NCBI GenBank assembly: GCA_007695015.1
Contig: REEN01000075.1
Span: forward strand, 1 to 57,157
From: Marinilabiliales bacterium
Lineage (GTDB): Bacteria; Bacteroidota; Bacteroidia; Bacteroidales; PUMT01
Direction of reading: 5' to 3'
Length of the DNA: 57,157 bases
Shown here piece by piece: positions 44,276 to 53,175 of the stretch (positions are counted from its first letter, which is position 1; each line of letters opens with the position of its first letter). The notes under the pieces are model-generated. The model was not told the DNA's origin. It made no database searches and was given only the letters and a program-made list of their open reading frames with translations. A program made the translations under genes and the position numbers.

Positions 44276-45361
44276 ATGCCCGATAACCAAGGCCGGTCCT
44301 GGCTGGACAGGATCCACCGGGGAGATTGTGTTGAACTGCTGAAAGAGCTGCCTGACAGTTCAGTAGACCTTGTTTTTGCCGATCCGCCATATAATCTTCA
44401 GCTGGGAGGTGACCTTTACAGGCCCGATCAGACGAAGGTCAGTGCAGTGAACGATGTATGGGACAGGTTCAGTTCACTGGAGGAGTACGATAAATTCACC
44501 CTGGCATGGACCGTTGAATGCAGGAGGGTTCTCAGGGATACAGGCAGCTTCTGGGTTATCGGCACTTACCATAATATTTTCAGGCTGGGAAAGATCCTCC
44601 AGGACATTGGGTTCTGGATACTCAATGATATAGTCTGGGTCAAAACCAACCCAATGCCAAATTTCATGGGCACCAGGTTCAGCAATGCACACGAGACCCT
44701 TATCTGGGCCGCCAGGTCGGCCAACTCCAGGTATACATTCCATTACCACTCAATGAAGGTGATGAATGACGACCTGCAGATGCGCAGCGACTGGCTCATA
44801 CCTGTCTGCCAGGGAAGCGAGAGGATCAAGGCCAACGGCCGGAAGGCGCACTCCACCCAGAAGCCGGAGGAGCTGCTGCAAAGGGTGATACTGTCCACAA
44901 CCAATCCGGGAGATACGGTGCTCGACCCCTTTTCAGGCAGCGGCACAACAGCAGCAGTGGCCAAAAGGCTGGGCAGGAGATATATCGCCTTAGAGCGTGA
45001 GCAGGAATACATAAAGATAGCAAATGACCGTCTTGAAAAGGTTGAACCGCTTGACAGCCCCCTGCTCGAATACCATGTCGGAAGAAAAAGACCCAGGGTG
45101 CCCTTTGGCAGTCTCGTTGAAAAGGGGCTTGTGGCCATCGGCGAACCGCTTTACTCCGCCGACAGAAAATACAGTGCCCTTGTGCTGGCAGACGCCTCTG
45201 TATTGTGCAACGGCATAGCAGGCTCCATTCACAAAGTCAGCGCTGAACTGCTGAACAGGGAAAAGAATAACGGCTGGAATTACTGGTATGTGGAACGGAA
45301 CGGCGAGCTGGTCATTATTGACAAACTTCGCGACGAATACGCCAGGCAGTTTATAAAGTAG
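44276..45361 (+). CDS. ccrM: CcrM-type adenine-N6 DNA methyltransferase (GANTC specificity expected)
   Basis: The 361-residue beta-class methyltransferase has DPPY at 36-39 in VDLVFADPPYNLQLGGDLYRP and the SAM motif FSGSG at 219-223. The central region is strikingly like Caulobacter CcrM (WVIGTYHNIFRLG, GFWILNDIVWVKTNPMPNFMGTRF, HETLIWAARS, QMRSDWLIPVC). The C-terminal 95 residues correspond to the CcrM/HinfI-type tail domain (RVPFGSLVEKGLVAIGEPLY ... GSIHKVSAELL ... NGWNYWYVE). No restriction enzyme is adjacent, so it is an orphan. It probably forms an operon with the alternative oxidase; its last 11 bases overlap the convergent downstream gene. Confidence 0.92.
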   Translation: MPDNQGRSWLDRIHRGDCVELLKELPDSSVDLVFADPPYNLQLGGDLYRPDQTKVSAVNDVWDRFSSLEEYDKFTLAWTVECRRVLRDTGSFWVIGTYHNIFRLGKILQDIGFWILNDIVWVKTNPMPNFMGTRFSNAHETLIWAARSANSRYTFHYHSMKVMNDDLQMRSDWLIPVCQGSERIKANGRKAHSTQKPEELLQRVILSTTNPGDTVLDPFSGSGTTAAVAKRLGRRYIALEREQEYIKIANDRLEKVEPLDSPLLEYHVGRKRPRVPFGSLVEKGLVAIGEPLYSADRKYSALVLADASVLCNGIAGSIHKVSAELLNREKNNGWNYWYVERNGELVIIDKLRDEYARQFIK

Positions 45362-47804
45362 CTGAGCCAGCCTTGCTGCTCCTCCGAACTGCAAACATCA
45401 GCATTGCCAGTCCGCTCACCTTGAACATCACAATCACCAGCGAAGTCTGTACCAGTCCGAGTACCGGCAGCAATACCACCCCGCCCAGGATACCGCCTAT
45501 CCATCCTCCCCAAAGATCGGCACTATAGAGCAATCCGGCGGTACCACCCAGGTCGCCCGACATCTTCATGTACTCCCTGTTGGCAAGTGGAAACTCAGCC
45601 CCCACGAGCAGACCCGACAAAAAGGAGAGTACCAGGAATACGATCCTGAGCAGGAGATCAAACCAGGGATGAACCAGGAGTGGTGCAGAAAATATGAATA
45701 TCCAAGGGAGTACCAAAGCAAAAAGTATAATCAACATCTCCAGCCTGATGATGCCGGGCAGCGCGCTATCCATACTCTTAAGACGCCGTGCCATCCATAT
45801 TCCACCGGCAGCCACACCTGCCATAAACGCCGTAACAAGCAGTCCGAGCCAGTAAAAAATATAGCCAAACATCACCTGGAAGGCAAAGATCAGGATGAGG
45901 TCGAACAGCATGCCGGCAAAACCGGTTGAGACGATACAGACCGACAGCGCGGGCCTCAAAGGTTGCTTCAGGCGTGAAGAGTAAGCCAGTGCCAAACCGG
46001 TCAGCACCAGGAAAACAATTGACATCATCCAAACGCTTATCCCTTCACTTTGCCTGAAAATCCTGTTGAACGACGGCGAGAACTTCTCGTTCCACCAGAC
46101 AAGGCTGTAAAAAACACCCAGCGGCCTGAAATCACGGTTAATGATGCTGCCGGCATGCCCTAGATTGTCGCTGAACCATTCCAGCCACCTCTCATGCAGC
46201 CTGTACTCAAGGTAGCCGGGGGTTATCAAGCTGAATGTGATGCCGCGTTCAGTCGCCCTCTCCATCATAGTTCCGGCATCAACAATGTCGCCGGTAACCG
46301 AAGATGAAGCAAGGTAGAGGTTTATTCCGTCGCCGGGTATAACCCTCACAACATTGAATACATCCTCCAGTGTTGCAAGCACCAGTCCGTTAAGCACAGC
46401 AAGCTCCGGACTCATGTATGTAAGCGACCCCGGCAGGGCGAGCACAAAAAGTCCTTCCTGCGAAAGCTTGCTTTCAGCAATAGAAAAAAACTCACGGGTA
46501 AAAAACCTGTTCGACTGCAGTGAAGAGGGATCTGTAAATCCGCTGAATATCAGATCATAGCTCTGTTCAGTACGTTTCAGGAAGAACCGTCCGTCGGCAT
46601 ACCTCACTTTAACACGCTCATCTCCAAGTTCGCGGTTGGTAAGCGAAGTGGGGAACCTGCCGATAACCTCGGGAATAAGCGGGTCAACCTCGGCATAATC
46701 AACCCTGTGCACACCGTGCTTCAGTATCTCGCTCACAACACCGCCGGCTCCGCCGCTCAGCACCAGGATCTCCCGCGGATCAGGATGTGACAGCATAGGG
46801 AAGTGCACGAACTCCTCAATAAAGACAATATCCGGATTGGGCGTGGTTATCACCGGCAGTCCGTCCGAAAAAAAGGTATACTCCTGCATACTCTCCACAA
46901 CCACGATATTGCCGTAATGTGAATTCTGGTAATGCACAACGTTCTGCCCTCTCCATTGCCTGTTGACCGAATTTTCATGCAGGCGGTCGGCTCCTCCCAT
47001 GAACACCAGGTTACCTGAAAGGAGGATCAGGGCAGAAAGCACCACCCATCCCCCCCGGTCTGCAAAAGATGCTGCCGGACTCCGGAACGGCTTCAGCAAC
47101 CAGGCACAAACAGCGAAGTTAAAAAGGGCGGTCAGAACGGCTATTTTCACGGAGTGAAGATGAGGTATCAGCAGGTAAGTCAGTACCAGTCCCCCAACCA
47201 GCGTCCCCACCGTCTCATAGATGTAGACACTGGCAATGCTTCCCGCCTCGTGCCCGGAATCATTATCGCCGCAGCTGTCATCACCCCGTCCGCCAAAACG
47301 GCCGGCATCGTGTCCGGCATCCTGCTCCCCGTTTTTGACCTCACCCTGAACGGTCCCCTGCCCGCCAGTCTCCCCCTCTCTGCCGGGTAACGCCAGCTGG
47401 GAGTAAAGCCTGCATCCGGCGGTAAAGAGCGCCCCGTGCATCACGCTCACGGGAAGCAGAATAAGGAACGAAACGTAGAACATAGGCATTATGCCAAGGC
47501 CCTCTCCCGGCACAAGGTCCAGGAACTCCTTGAACACCCTTGCACAGTAAACGGCAGCAGGGAAAAACAGCGAAAACAGCACGGTCACACCTATGAACAG
47601 CAACCTCCGTTGAGGCGAATACGCGATCCTCCTGCCAAGGAAAAAAGCACCTGCCGCCTCAAGCAGCATCCAGTTGGCCAGCACCACGCCAATGGAAAGC
47701 TCATTACCGTGAAAAGCCACCATAAGCTCCCGCAGCAGCACTATCTGCGCTACCAGTCCGCTAAACCCCATCAACACAACTGCAGAAACAATTTTTCGCT
47801 TCAT
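45351..47804 (-). CDS. Membrane protein with central spermidine-synthase-like domain
   Basis: An 817-residue protein: a membrane block (about 1-250), a soluble class I Rossmann domain of the spermidine-synthase type (about 320-520; LVLSGGAGGVVSEIL, VDYAEVDPLI, VRYADGRFFL) and a second membrane block (about 590-800). In aminopropyltransferases the general base lies in a VDSTDP-like motif; here it reads FSGFTDP, with Gly in place of the catalytic Asp, so ordinary spermidine synthesis is doubtful. A Gly/Asp/His-rich insert (about 145-190) interrupts the first membrane block. It follows three radical SAM genes on the same strand after 143 bases. Confidence 0.85.
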   Translation of the reverse strand: MKRKIVSAVVLMGFSGLVAQIVLLRELMVAFHGNELSIGVVLANWMLLEAAGAFFLGRRIAYSPQRRLLFIGVTVLFSLFFPAAVYCARVFKEFLDLVPGEGLGIMPMFYVSFLILLPVSVMHGALFTAGCRLYSQLALPGREGETGGQGTVQGEVKNGEQDAGHDAGRFGGRGDDSCGDNDSGHEAGSIASVYIYETVGTLVGGLVLTYLLIPHLHSVKIAVLTALFNFAVCAWLLKPFRSPAASFADRGGWVVLSALILLSGNLVFMGGADRLHENSVNRQWRGQNVVHYQNSHYGNIVVVESMQEYTFFSDGLPVITTPNPDIVFIEEFVHFPMLSHPDPREILVLSGGAGGVVSEILKHGVHRVDYAEVDPLIPEVIGRFPTSLTNRELGDERVKVRYADGRFFLKRTEQSYDLIFSGFTDPSSLQSNRFFTREFFSIAESKLSQEGLFVLALPGSLTYMSPELAVLNGLVLATLEDVFNVVRVIPGDGINLYLASSSVTGDIVDAGTMMERATERGITFSLITPGYLEYRLHERWLEWFSDNLGHAGSIINRDFRPLGVFYSLVWWNEKFSPSFNRIFRQSEGISVWMMSIVFLVLTGLALAYSSRLKQPLRPALSVCIVSTGFAGMLFDLILIFAFQVMFGYIFYWLGLLVTAFMAGVAAGGIWMARRLKSMDSALPGIIRLEMLIILFALVLPWIFIFSAPLLVHPWFDLLLRIVFLVLSFLSGLLVGAEFPLANREYMKMSGDLGGTAGLLYSADLWGGWIGGILGGVVLLPVLGLVQTSLVIVMFKVSGLAMLMFAVRRSSKAGSATL

Positions 47805-47947
47805 TATTGCTGAAGATTTTGCCGTACATATCCTTTACCAGCCCGCACTCTTCCCGGGTACCCGGTCAGGGCCGGTGACAAGCTCCAAAACCGGCACACC
47901 AGCCATTTTCCCTGACACCTCCCGGTTCCTGCCATTAACCTCCCCCC

Positions 47948-49153
47948 TCAGCTCCACACCCCGGGAATTGGATGGCTGCATGATGCACACCTGCCGTCAC
48001 TTATGTTGTTCTCAGTCACCTTGAAATGGACCCGCTTAATAAGCATCCCGTCACACCTGGGACAGAATGTGGAGTTATATTCATGTCCGGGAACATTACC
48101 CAGGGTAACATAATCAAGTCCGGCCCTCCTTGCAGTGTCAAAAGCCCTTTCAAGGGTTGCCACAGGTGTGGGCGAAAGGTTGGTAAGCTTGTAATTGGGG
48201 AAGAACCGGGAAAGATGGAGCGGCACCTCAGGCGAAAGTGTGTCCTTTATCCAGGTACACATCTCCCCTATCTCCGCCATCGAATCGTTCACTCCCGGTA
48301 TCACCAGGTTAACTATCTCGAGCCATACGCCCTCCTCCCTGATGATCTTCAGCGTTTCCAGCACCGGCTCAAGCTCGGCCGACGAGTTGTCATAGGCCCT
48401 TTTCGAAAAACCCTTCAGGTCGATCGTCACCGCATCGGTATGATGCAGAATCTCAACCAGCGGCTCAGGCTTCATGTAGCCGTTTGAGTGCCACAGTATC
48501 TTAAACCCCTCCCGCCTTGCTATCCTGGCCGTATCAAGTACATACTCATAAAAGACAGTCGGCTCGTTATAGGTGGACGAGATAATGCTCACACCAAGTT
48601 CCCGGGCGGTATTTACAACATCGCGCGGAGGCAGGTCATGGTAGCGTCCTATCTCTTCGATCGACCGCTGCGACAGGTGCCAGTTATGACAATGCAGGCA
48701 CCTGAAATTGCACCCCGCCGTACCGATGCTCAGCATCTCGGCCCCCGGCAGCAGGTGGTGCTGGGGCTCCTTCTCCACCGGATCGACATGAACCGCCGAC
48801 GGCCTGCCGTAAACCACGTTATACAAGCTTCCCCCGCTGTTTTCCCTGTTGCGGCAGAACCCCCTTCTGCCCGGGGCAATAACACAGTTGCGGTAGCACA
48901 GCTCACATCGCACCCTGTTCCTGTCGGCCACCGAATAGTACATCGCCTCTATTCCCTCCGGATTCTCATTAATAATTTCGCTTTCGCGGAAGTCCGCGCC
49001 ACCCCTGTCAGACGGCAGCAGGGTTGCAGCCGCCAGGGCAGGACCATCACGTAACCTGCCCCGTACACCGCTCAGCAGCATACATCCCGCCGATACGGCG
49101 GCAGCGCCGCCAAGCACTGCCTTGACAATAAATTCACGCCGGCTCTTTGTCAT
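47948..49153 (-). CDS. Radical SAM protein, AmmeMemoRadiSam type, Tat/lipobox N-terminus (copy 1)
   Basis: The 401-residue protein begins with a twin-arginine motif SRREFIVK, a hydrophobic stretch and a lipobox-like VSAGC (Cys24). The radical SAM cluster motif is Cys148-x3-Cys152-x2-Cys155 in GCNFRCLHCHNW. Before it lies an extra cysteine set (Cys83, 86, 90, 100 in CELCYRNC...GFC) and at the C-terminus a zinc-ribbon-like pair of CxxC (CPRCDG, CASCSH). This is the AmrS/'AmmeMemoRadiSam system radical SAM enzyme' architecture, related to pyruvate-formate-lyase activases. No Memo or AMMECR1 gene is adjacent. Last of three tandem paralogues, 22 bases after copy 2. Confidence 0.9.
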   Translation of the reverse strand: MTKSRREFIVKAVLGGAAAVSAGCMLLSGVRGRLRDGPALAAATLLPSDRGGADFRESEIINENPEGIEAMYYSVADRNRVRCELCYRNCVIAPGRRGFCRNRENSGGSLYNVVYGRPSAVHVDPVEKEPQHHLLPGAEMLSIGTAGCNFRCLHCHNWHLSQRSIEEIGRYHDLPPRDVVNTARELGVSIISSTYNEPTVFYEYVLDTARIARREGFKILWHSNGYMKPEPLVEILHHTDAVTIDLKGFSKRAYDNSSAELEPVLETLKIIREEGVWLEIVNLVIPGVNDSMAEIGEMCTWIKDTLSPEVPLHLSRFFPNYKLTNLSPTPVATLERAFDTARRAGLDYVTLGNVPGHEYNSTFCPRCDGMLIKRVHFKVTENNISDGRCASCSHPIPGVWS

Positions 49154-49175
49154 AATGATTCATTTTATGTCGTTG

Positions 49176-50426
49176 TCATTGTTCATCCCAAATGCCTGCT
49201 ATCCGGAAACCACAGCCACCGCACCTCCCGTTCACCATATCGATATCAAGCACCGCCACGTGGGTGCGGTGTATCAGCCTTGTCCCGCATTGAGGGCACC
49301 ACGTGGAGCTGTTCCTGTGTTTTGCCACATTACCGATATACACATATTTCAGTCCCCGTCCGTTAGCAATCCCGGCCGCATCCTCCAGTGTTTCAACGGG
49401 AGTGTGCGGCAGTCCCGTCAGCCGGTACGAAGGAGAGAACCTGTTGAAATGGAGCGGCACGTCGTCGCCCAGGTTTTCTGCAATCCACGAGCACATGGCC
49501 TCAATATGGCCCCGGTCATCGTTCAGGGTGGGTATGACCAGGTTCACTATTTCGAGGTGTACCCTCTCCTGCCTTATTATCCTGAGGGATTCAAGTACCG
49601 GGCCGGGTTCAGCCGACGACACTTCATGGTAGAAATCCGGACTGAACCCTTTAAGGTCGACCGTAACCCCGTCCATAAACGGCAGCAGCCTCCGCAGGGG
49701 TTGGGGACTGATATAGCCGTTGGTATGGAAAAGGGTCATCAGTCCCCGCTCCTTTGCAAGCCCGGCTATATCGTACATGTATTCATAAAAGATAGTGGGC
49801 TCGTTTATGCTGTGCGAAACCGACCTGCACCCGCGCCTTACGGCCTCGCCCACCACGCCTGCCGGGGTGATCTCAGATGATGCAACTTCTTCAGGACCCC
49901 TCTGTGAAACGTGCCAGTTGTGGCAGTGTCTGCATCTGAAGTTGCATGAAGCGGTAAAGACGCACAGGTTGCTGTGTCCCGGCACCATGTGGTACATCGG
50001 TTCCATCTCCACCGGATCAACCTGCAGTCCGGCCGGCCTGCCGTACACCAGGCTGAACAGCGTTCCCCTCCTGTTCTCCCTCACCCGGCAGAACCCCCTC
50101 CTGCCCTGCCCTATCTCACACCTGCGGGCACACAGCTCACACCTCACCCTGTTGCCGTTAAGCCGGGTATAGAACATAGCTTCCCTGCCTGCTGAAATGC
50201 CGGAATTGTAAGAGTCCCGCGAAACCCGCCCTGATGCCGGTCCTTTCACCCCCGGAGAAACAGCGGCTTCGGGCAGGTGGGAATACCCGGTAGTCTCCAG
50301 GAGCGAATCCACTGTTCCCTGCAGAAAGGGATTCGCACCCCCCGGCACAATGCAGCCGGCAGCCATCGCGGCAGCACAGCCCCTGGCAGCCTTTGCAATA
50401 AACCTCCTGCGGCTCCTGTCTGTCAT
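49176..50426 (-). CDS. Radical SAM protein, AmmeMemoRadiSam type, Tat/lipobox N-terminus (copy 2)
   Basis: From the chosen ATG the product is 416 residues; the longer frame adds 36 residues that would bury the Tat signal. It opens with SRRRFIAK and a lipobox-like MAAGC (Cys25), then a spacer, the CELCARRC...GFC cysteine set, the cluster motif in SCNFRCRHCHNW, and the C-terminal CPQCG ... CGGCGF pairs. Same organisation as copies 1 and 3, differing mainly in the N-terminal 75 residues. It likely activates a glycyl radical or modifies a protein or small molecule; target unknown. Confidence 0.9.
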   Translation of the reverse strand: MTDRSRRRFIAKAARGCAAAMAAGCIVPGGANPFLQGTVDSLLETTGYSHLPEAAVSPGVKGPASGRVSRDSYNSGISAGREAMFYTRLNGNRVRCELCARRCEIGQGRRGFCRVRENRRGTLFSLVYGRPAGLQVDPVEMEPMYHMVPGHSNLCVFTASCNFRCRHCHNWHVSQRGPEEVASSEITPAGVVGEAVRRGCRSVSHSINEPTIFYEYMYDIAGLAKERGLMTLFHTNGYISPQPLRRLLPFMDGVTVDLKGFSPDFYHEVSSAEPGPVLESLRIIRQERVHLEIVNLVIPTLNDDRGHIEAMCSWIAENLGDDVPLHFNRFSPSYRLTGLPHTPVETLEDAAGIANGRGLKYVYIGNVAKHRNSSTWCPQCGTRLIHRTHVAVLDIDMVNGRCGGCGFRIAGIWDEQ

Positions 50427-50475
50427 AAACCAGCAGATCAGTGTGCCCGGCCTCCTGGTACCCGGGCAACGGTTT

Positions 50476-51765
50476 CTATACTTCCCAGATACCGCGTATC
50501 GCATAACCGCAGTACCTGCATTTACCATTTTCAATATTGTTCTCCAGCACCGTAAAATGGGTGCGGTGAATAAGCCTTTCGTCGCACCGCCCGCAATACG
50601 TTGAATTATTCATGTGGCCGGGAACATTGCCTATATACACGTACTGCAGGCCGCTTCCGAGCGCGGTGCCGATTGCAGCCTCCAGGGTCCTTACCGGGGT
50701 CGGGGGCAGGTTAGTGAGCCGGTATGAAGGAGCGAACCTGGTAAAGTGGACCGGCACGTCCCTTCCCAGGTTGCCGGCTATCCATTCACACATCATTCTG
50801 ATCTCACCCGGATCATCGTTGAGCGTTGGCACCACGAGGCACACGATCTCAAAAAAAGCATCCTCCTCCCTGAGCAACTTTAGTGTCTGCAGCACGGGAT
50901 CAAGCCTGGCCGACGAGATTTCGCGGTAAAACGAATCGCTGAACGCCTTCAGGTCTATCTTCACCGCATCGAGGTATGGCAGCAGCCTTCGCATCGGTTC
51001 GGGGTTTATGTACCCGTTGGATACTATGCTTGTTTTGAGTCCCCTCTCCTTTGCCAGCCTGCTTATATCATGAACATATTCATAAAATATTGTTGGCTCT
51101 GTATAGGTGAACGAGATGGAACGCACTCCATGCCTTGCTGCCTCATCGACAATCTGTGAAGCGCTCATCCGCAGCTCCCTCACCTCGCCGGGTGCCCGTT
51201 GCGAAATGTGCCAGTTATGGCAGTACCTGCACCTGAGGTTGCAGCCTACCGTGGCAAGGCACAATCGCCGGTGGCCGGGCACAAAATGGTACAGGGGCGC
51301 CTTTTCTATCGGACCGGTATCGACCGTGCAGGGCCTGCCGTAAACCATGCTGTACAATGTGCCGCGCCTGTTTTGCCTCACCCTGCAGAATCCGCTGTTG
51401 CCGGGCTCAATTTTGCAACGGTGCGGACAAAGCTGGCATTGCACCAAGTTATTGTCAAGCTTGCGGTAAAACATCGCCTCAGTGCCACCGGTGCCCTGCG
51501 CCTGTTGCACATCACCGCGCCCGCTGTGCCCACCGGCTGATTCTCCACGCCCCATGTCCCCGCCAGCAAAATCACCCTGCAGGCCACCCTCCCCGGGTGC
51601 CCTTAAAGAGCTTCCTGAGCTGCTACCCGGAGCCCCCCTGCCAGGTCCCGGATTGCCGGTTGCCGTTGCAACACCCCTGACGAACGGCAGGCACCCCAGG
51701 GAGATAAACCCTGCACACCCGATAAAAGCTTTTTTGACAAAACTACGCCGGCGCTGACAGTTCAT
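50476..51765 (-). CDS. Radical SAM protein, AmmeMemoRadiSam type, Tat/lipobox N-terminus (copy 3)
   Basis: The 429-residue protein is the first gene of the tandem trio. It has QRRRSFVKK, a hydrophobic stretch with ISLGC (Cys25), then a Gly/Ser/Arg-rich linker (about 33-90) not found in its paralogues. Next come CQLCPHRC...GFC, the cluster motif in GCNLRCRYCHNW and the C-terminal CGRCDE ... CRYCGY pairs. All cluster residues are intact in all three copies, so none is a pseudogene. A 202-base gap separates it from the porin gene upstream. Confidence 0.9.
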   Translation of the reverse strand: MNCQRRRSFVKKAFIGCAGFISLGCLPFVRGVATATGNPGPGRGAPGSSSGSSLRAPGEGGLQGDFAGGDMGRGESAGGHSGRGDVQQAQGTGGTEAMFYRKLDNNLVQCQLCPHRCKIEPGNSGFCRVRQNRRGTLYSMVYGRPCTVDTGPIEKAPLYHFVPGHRRLCLATVGCNLRCRYCHNWHISQRAPGEVRELRMSASQIVDEAARHGVRSISFTYTEPTIFYEYVHDISRLAKERGLKTSIVSNGYINPEPMRRLLPYLDAVKIDLKAFSDSFYREISSARLDPVLQTLKLLREEDAFFEIVCLVVPTLNDDPGEIRMMCEWIAGNLGRDVPVHFTRFAPSYRLTNLPPTPVRTLEAAIGTALGSGLQYVYIGNVPGHMNNSTYCGRCDERLIHRTHFTVLENNIENGKCRYCGYAIRGIWEV

Positions 51766-51967
51766 AATTGAATTTCAACGATTACAATCTGCAAGATAAT
51801 AATCGGTTCACTATTTTACAACGGGCAAACGGCCGGTTTGGTGTAAAACCAACTCACTGCCGTCAGGCGGGAGAACGGGCCATGATCATGGAGTACGGAT
51901 CGCGATCAAATAAAGCAGGCCCGGGGCAATAAAGCAACCCGGGACCGAAGTTGGCAGGTCGGGCAGA
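51766..51967. other. Gap between porin and radical SAM genes
   Basis: The 202 bases presumably hold the promoter of the radical SAM genes in the AT-rich part near 51766-51820 and the end of the porin transcript. I see no clear hairpin, RNA or small gene. Confidence 0.35.
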
Positions 51968-52993
51968 TCAGAAGTAGACCTGCAGTATCAGCGAGAGTCC
52001 GTAACGGTTGTCGCCCACGTCAGGGAAATAGGCATCAATATTTGCCTGGAAGCTCGTTATTCCCGTAAAATCATGGTTTATGCCGAATGTAAGCTGGTTG
52101 TCACGGAAGTCCCTCTCCCTGTATCCCCACGATTGCAGGCGTACAAGGGCCATCGTGCTTTCAATAAACCGATACCCGCCGGTCAGGTAATACCCGCTTA
52201 TATGCTCTTTCCTGTCAGGAAACTCTGCTATTTCCACGTTCCCTGCAAGGTATTCTGCAGCAAGCAGTATTGAGGCCGTCTCCATCCTCACGTCAGCGCC
52301 GTAAATTGATCGTTCGCCCCTAAGTACCGGACCCGCATTGCCGCTCCTTATACCCCGCGAATTGCCATGTGACCCTGAAACAGCAACCTGCAGCGTACCC
52401 GGGACAATATCCTCAAAGGTGTACTGCAGCCTCCCGATACCGTAAAACTTGTTGTTATTGTTGTCGGTCAGCCTGCTGCCGTTGAATATTCCTGAATAGT
52501 AGTAGAAGCCGTTGATGTCGCCCTCGGCGGCCAGTCCGATCTCGCGCGACTGCACCAGTTGTCCCGTGATCCTTGCCCTGTCGACAAAATCTGTCTCATG
52601 AGGCCCCGGTATGAAGTCCGCCGTCTGGCTTGGCTTCATCGCACCGGCTGTTATCCTCAGTGCATCACTGTGCCTGTAGCCAGCATAGGCATCAAGGAGG
52701 TTGGGCTCCCTTCCCATACTGACAAATATCCGGTAGTAGAACCTGTTGTCGATCTCACCCCTCAGACTGACCCTTGCATTGGCCACCTCAAAGGTCCTGC
52801 CACCCTGGAAATCGTCATCATAAAGAGAGTACCTGAAGCCGGACTGAACGAGAAGGTTCAGCCTGAACGCCTCGTGTTGGACCAGGTCCCTTATCTGCCC
52901 GGCAAGCGGCTCATCCTGTGCCTGGGTCCATCTGCCCGCAGATACTGTCAAGACAGCAGAGGCAGCAATAAAAAGAATAATCCTGTTTTTCAT
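51968..52993 (-). CDS. OprP/OprO-like phosphate-selective porin family protein
   Basis: A 341-residue outer-membrane protein with a signal peptide (to about residue 25) and a beta-barrel of alternating strands ending in the C-terminal Phe (LILQVYF). The segments FRYSLYDDDFQGGRTFEVANARVSLRGEI, 'YYRIFVSMGREPNLLDAYAGYRHSDALRITAGAMKPSQTADF' and 'GFYYYSGIFNG' match porin O/P. It should allow passive entry of small anions or other solutes. Its neighbour is an inner-membrane symporter on the same strand 182 bases upstream. Confidence 0.85.
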   Translation of the reverse strand: MKNRIILFIAASAVLTVSAGRWTQAQDEPLAGQIRDLVQHEAFRLNLLVQSGFRYSLYDDDFQGGRTFEVANARVSLRGEIDNRFYYRIFVSMGREPNLLDAYAGYRHSDALRITAGAMKPSQTADFIPGPHETDFVDRARITGQLVQSREIGLAAEGDINGFYYYSGIFNGSRLTDNNNNKFYGIGRLQYTFEDIVPGTLQVAVSGSHGNSRGIRSGNAGPVLRGERSIYGADVRMETASILLAAEYLAGNVEIAEFPDRKEHISGYYLTGGYRFIESTMALVRLQSWGYRERDFRDNQLTFGINHDFTGITSFQANIDAYFPDVGDNRYGLSLILQVYF

Positions 52994-53175
52994 CGCAGAT
53001 AATTAAAGTTATTATTATTTCAGATCCGGAAATTTTTTGCGAATATAAGTAATAATAACGCGTCATACTATAAGCAGAGAAATTTAAAATTACCCGGCGT
53101 TATTTGTGCAGAGATCTAATGCCGATCATTAAAATCAGCGGGGCTGATGGCGCCTCGACATAGGATCAGGTTCCG

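Noticed and set aside
48026-49880. Plus-strand frames of up to 252 codons opposite the radical SAM genes.
   Set aside because: The minus frames contain complete catalytic motifs; the opposite frames are rich in His/Arg/Pro as expected for shadows.
47948-51765. The radical SAM genes as sulfatase maturases (anSME) for the sulfatase at 40152.
   Set aside because: Their cysteine layout (N-terminal CxxCxxxC set, C-terminal zinc-ribbon) is that of the AmmeMemoRadiSam/PFL-activase type and lacks the SPASM domain of anSME.
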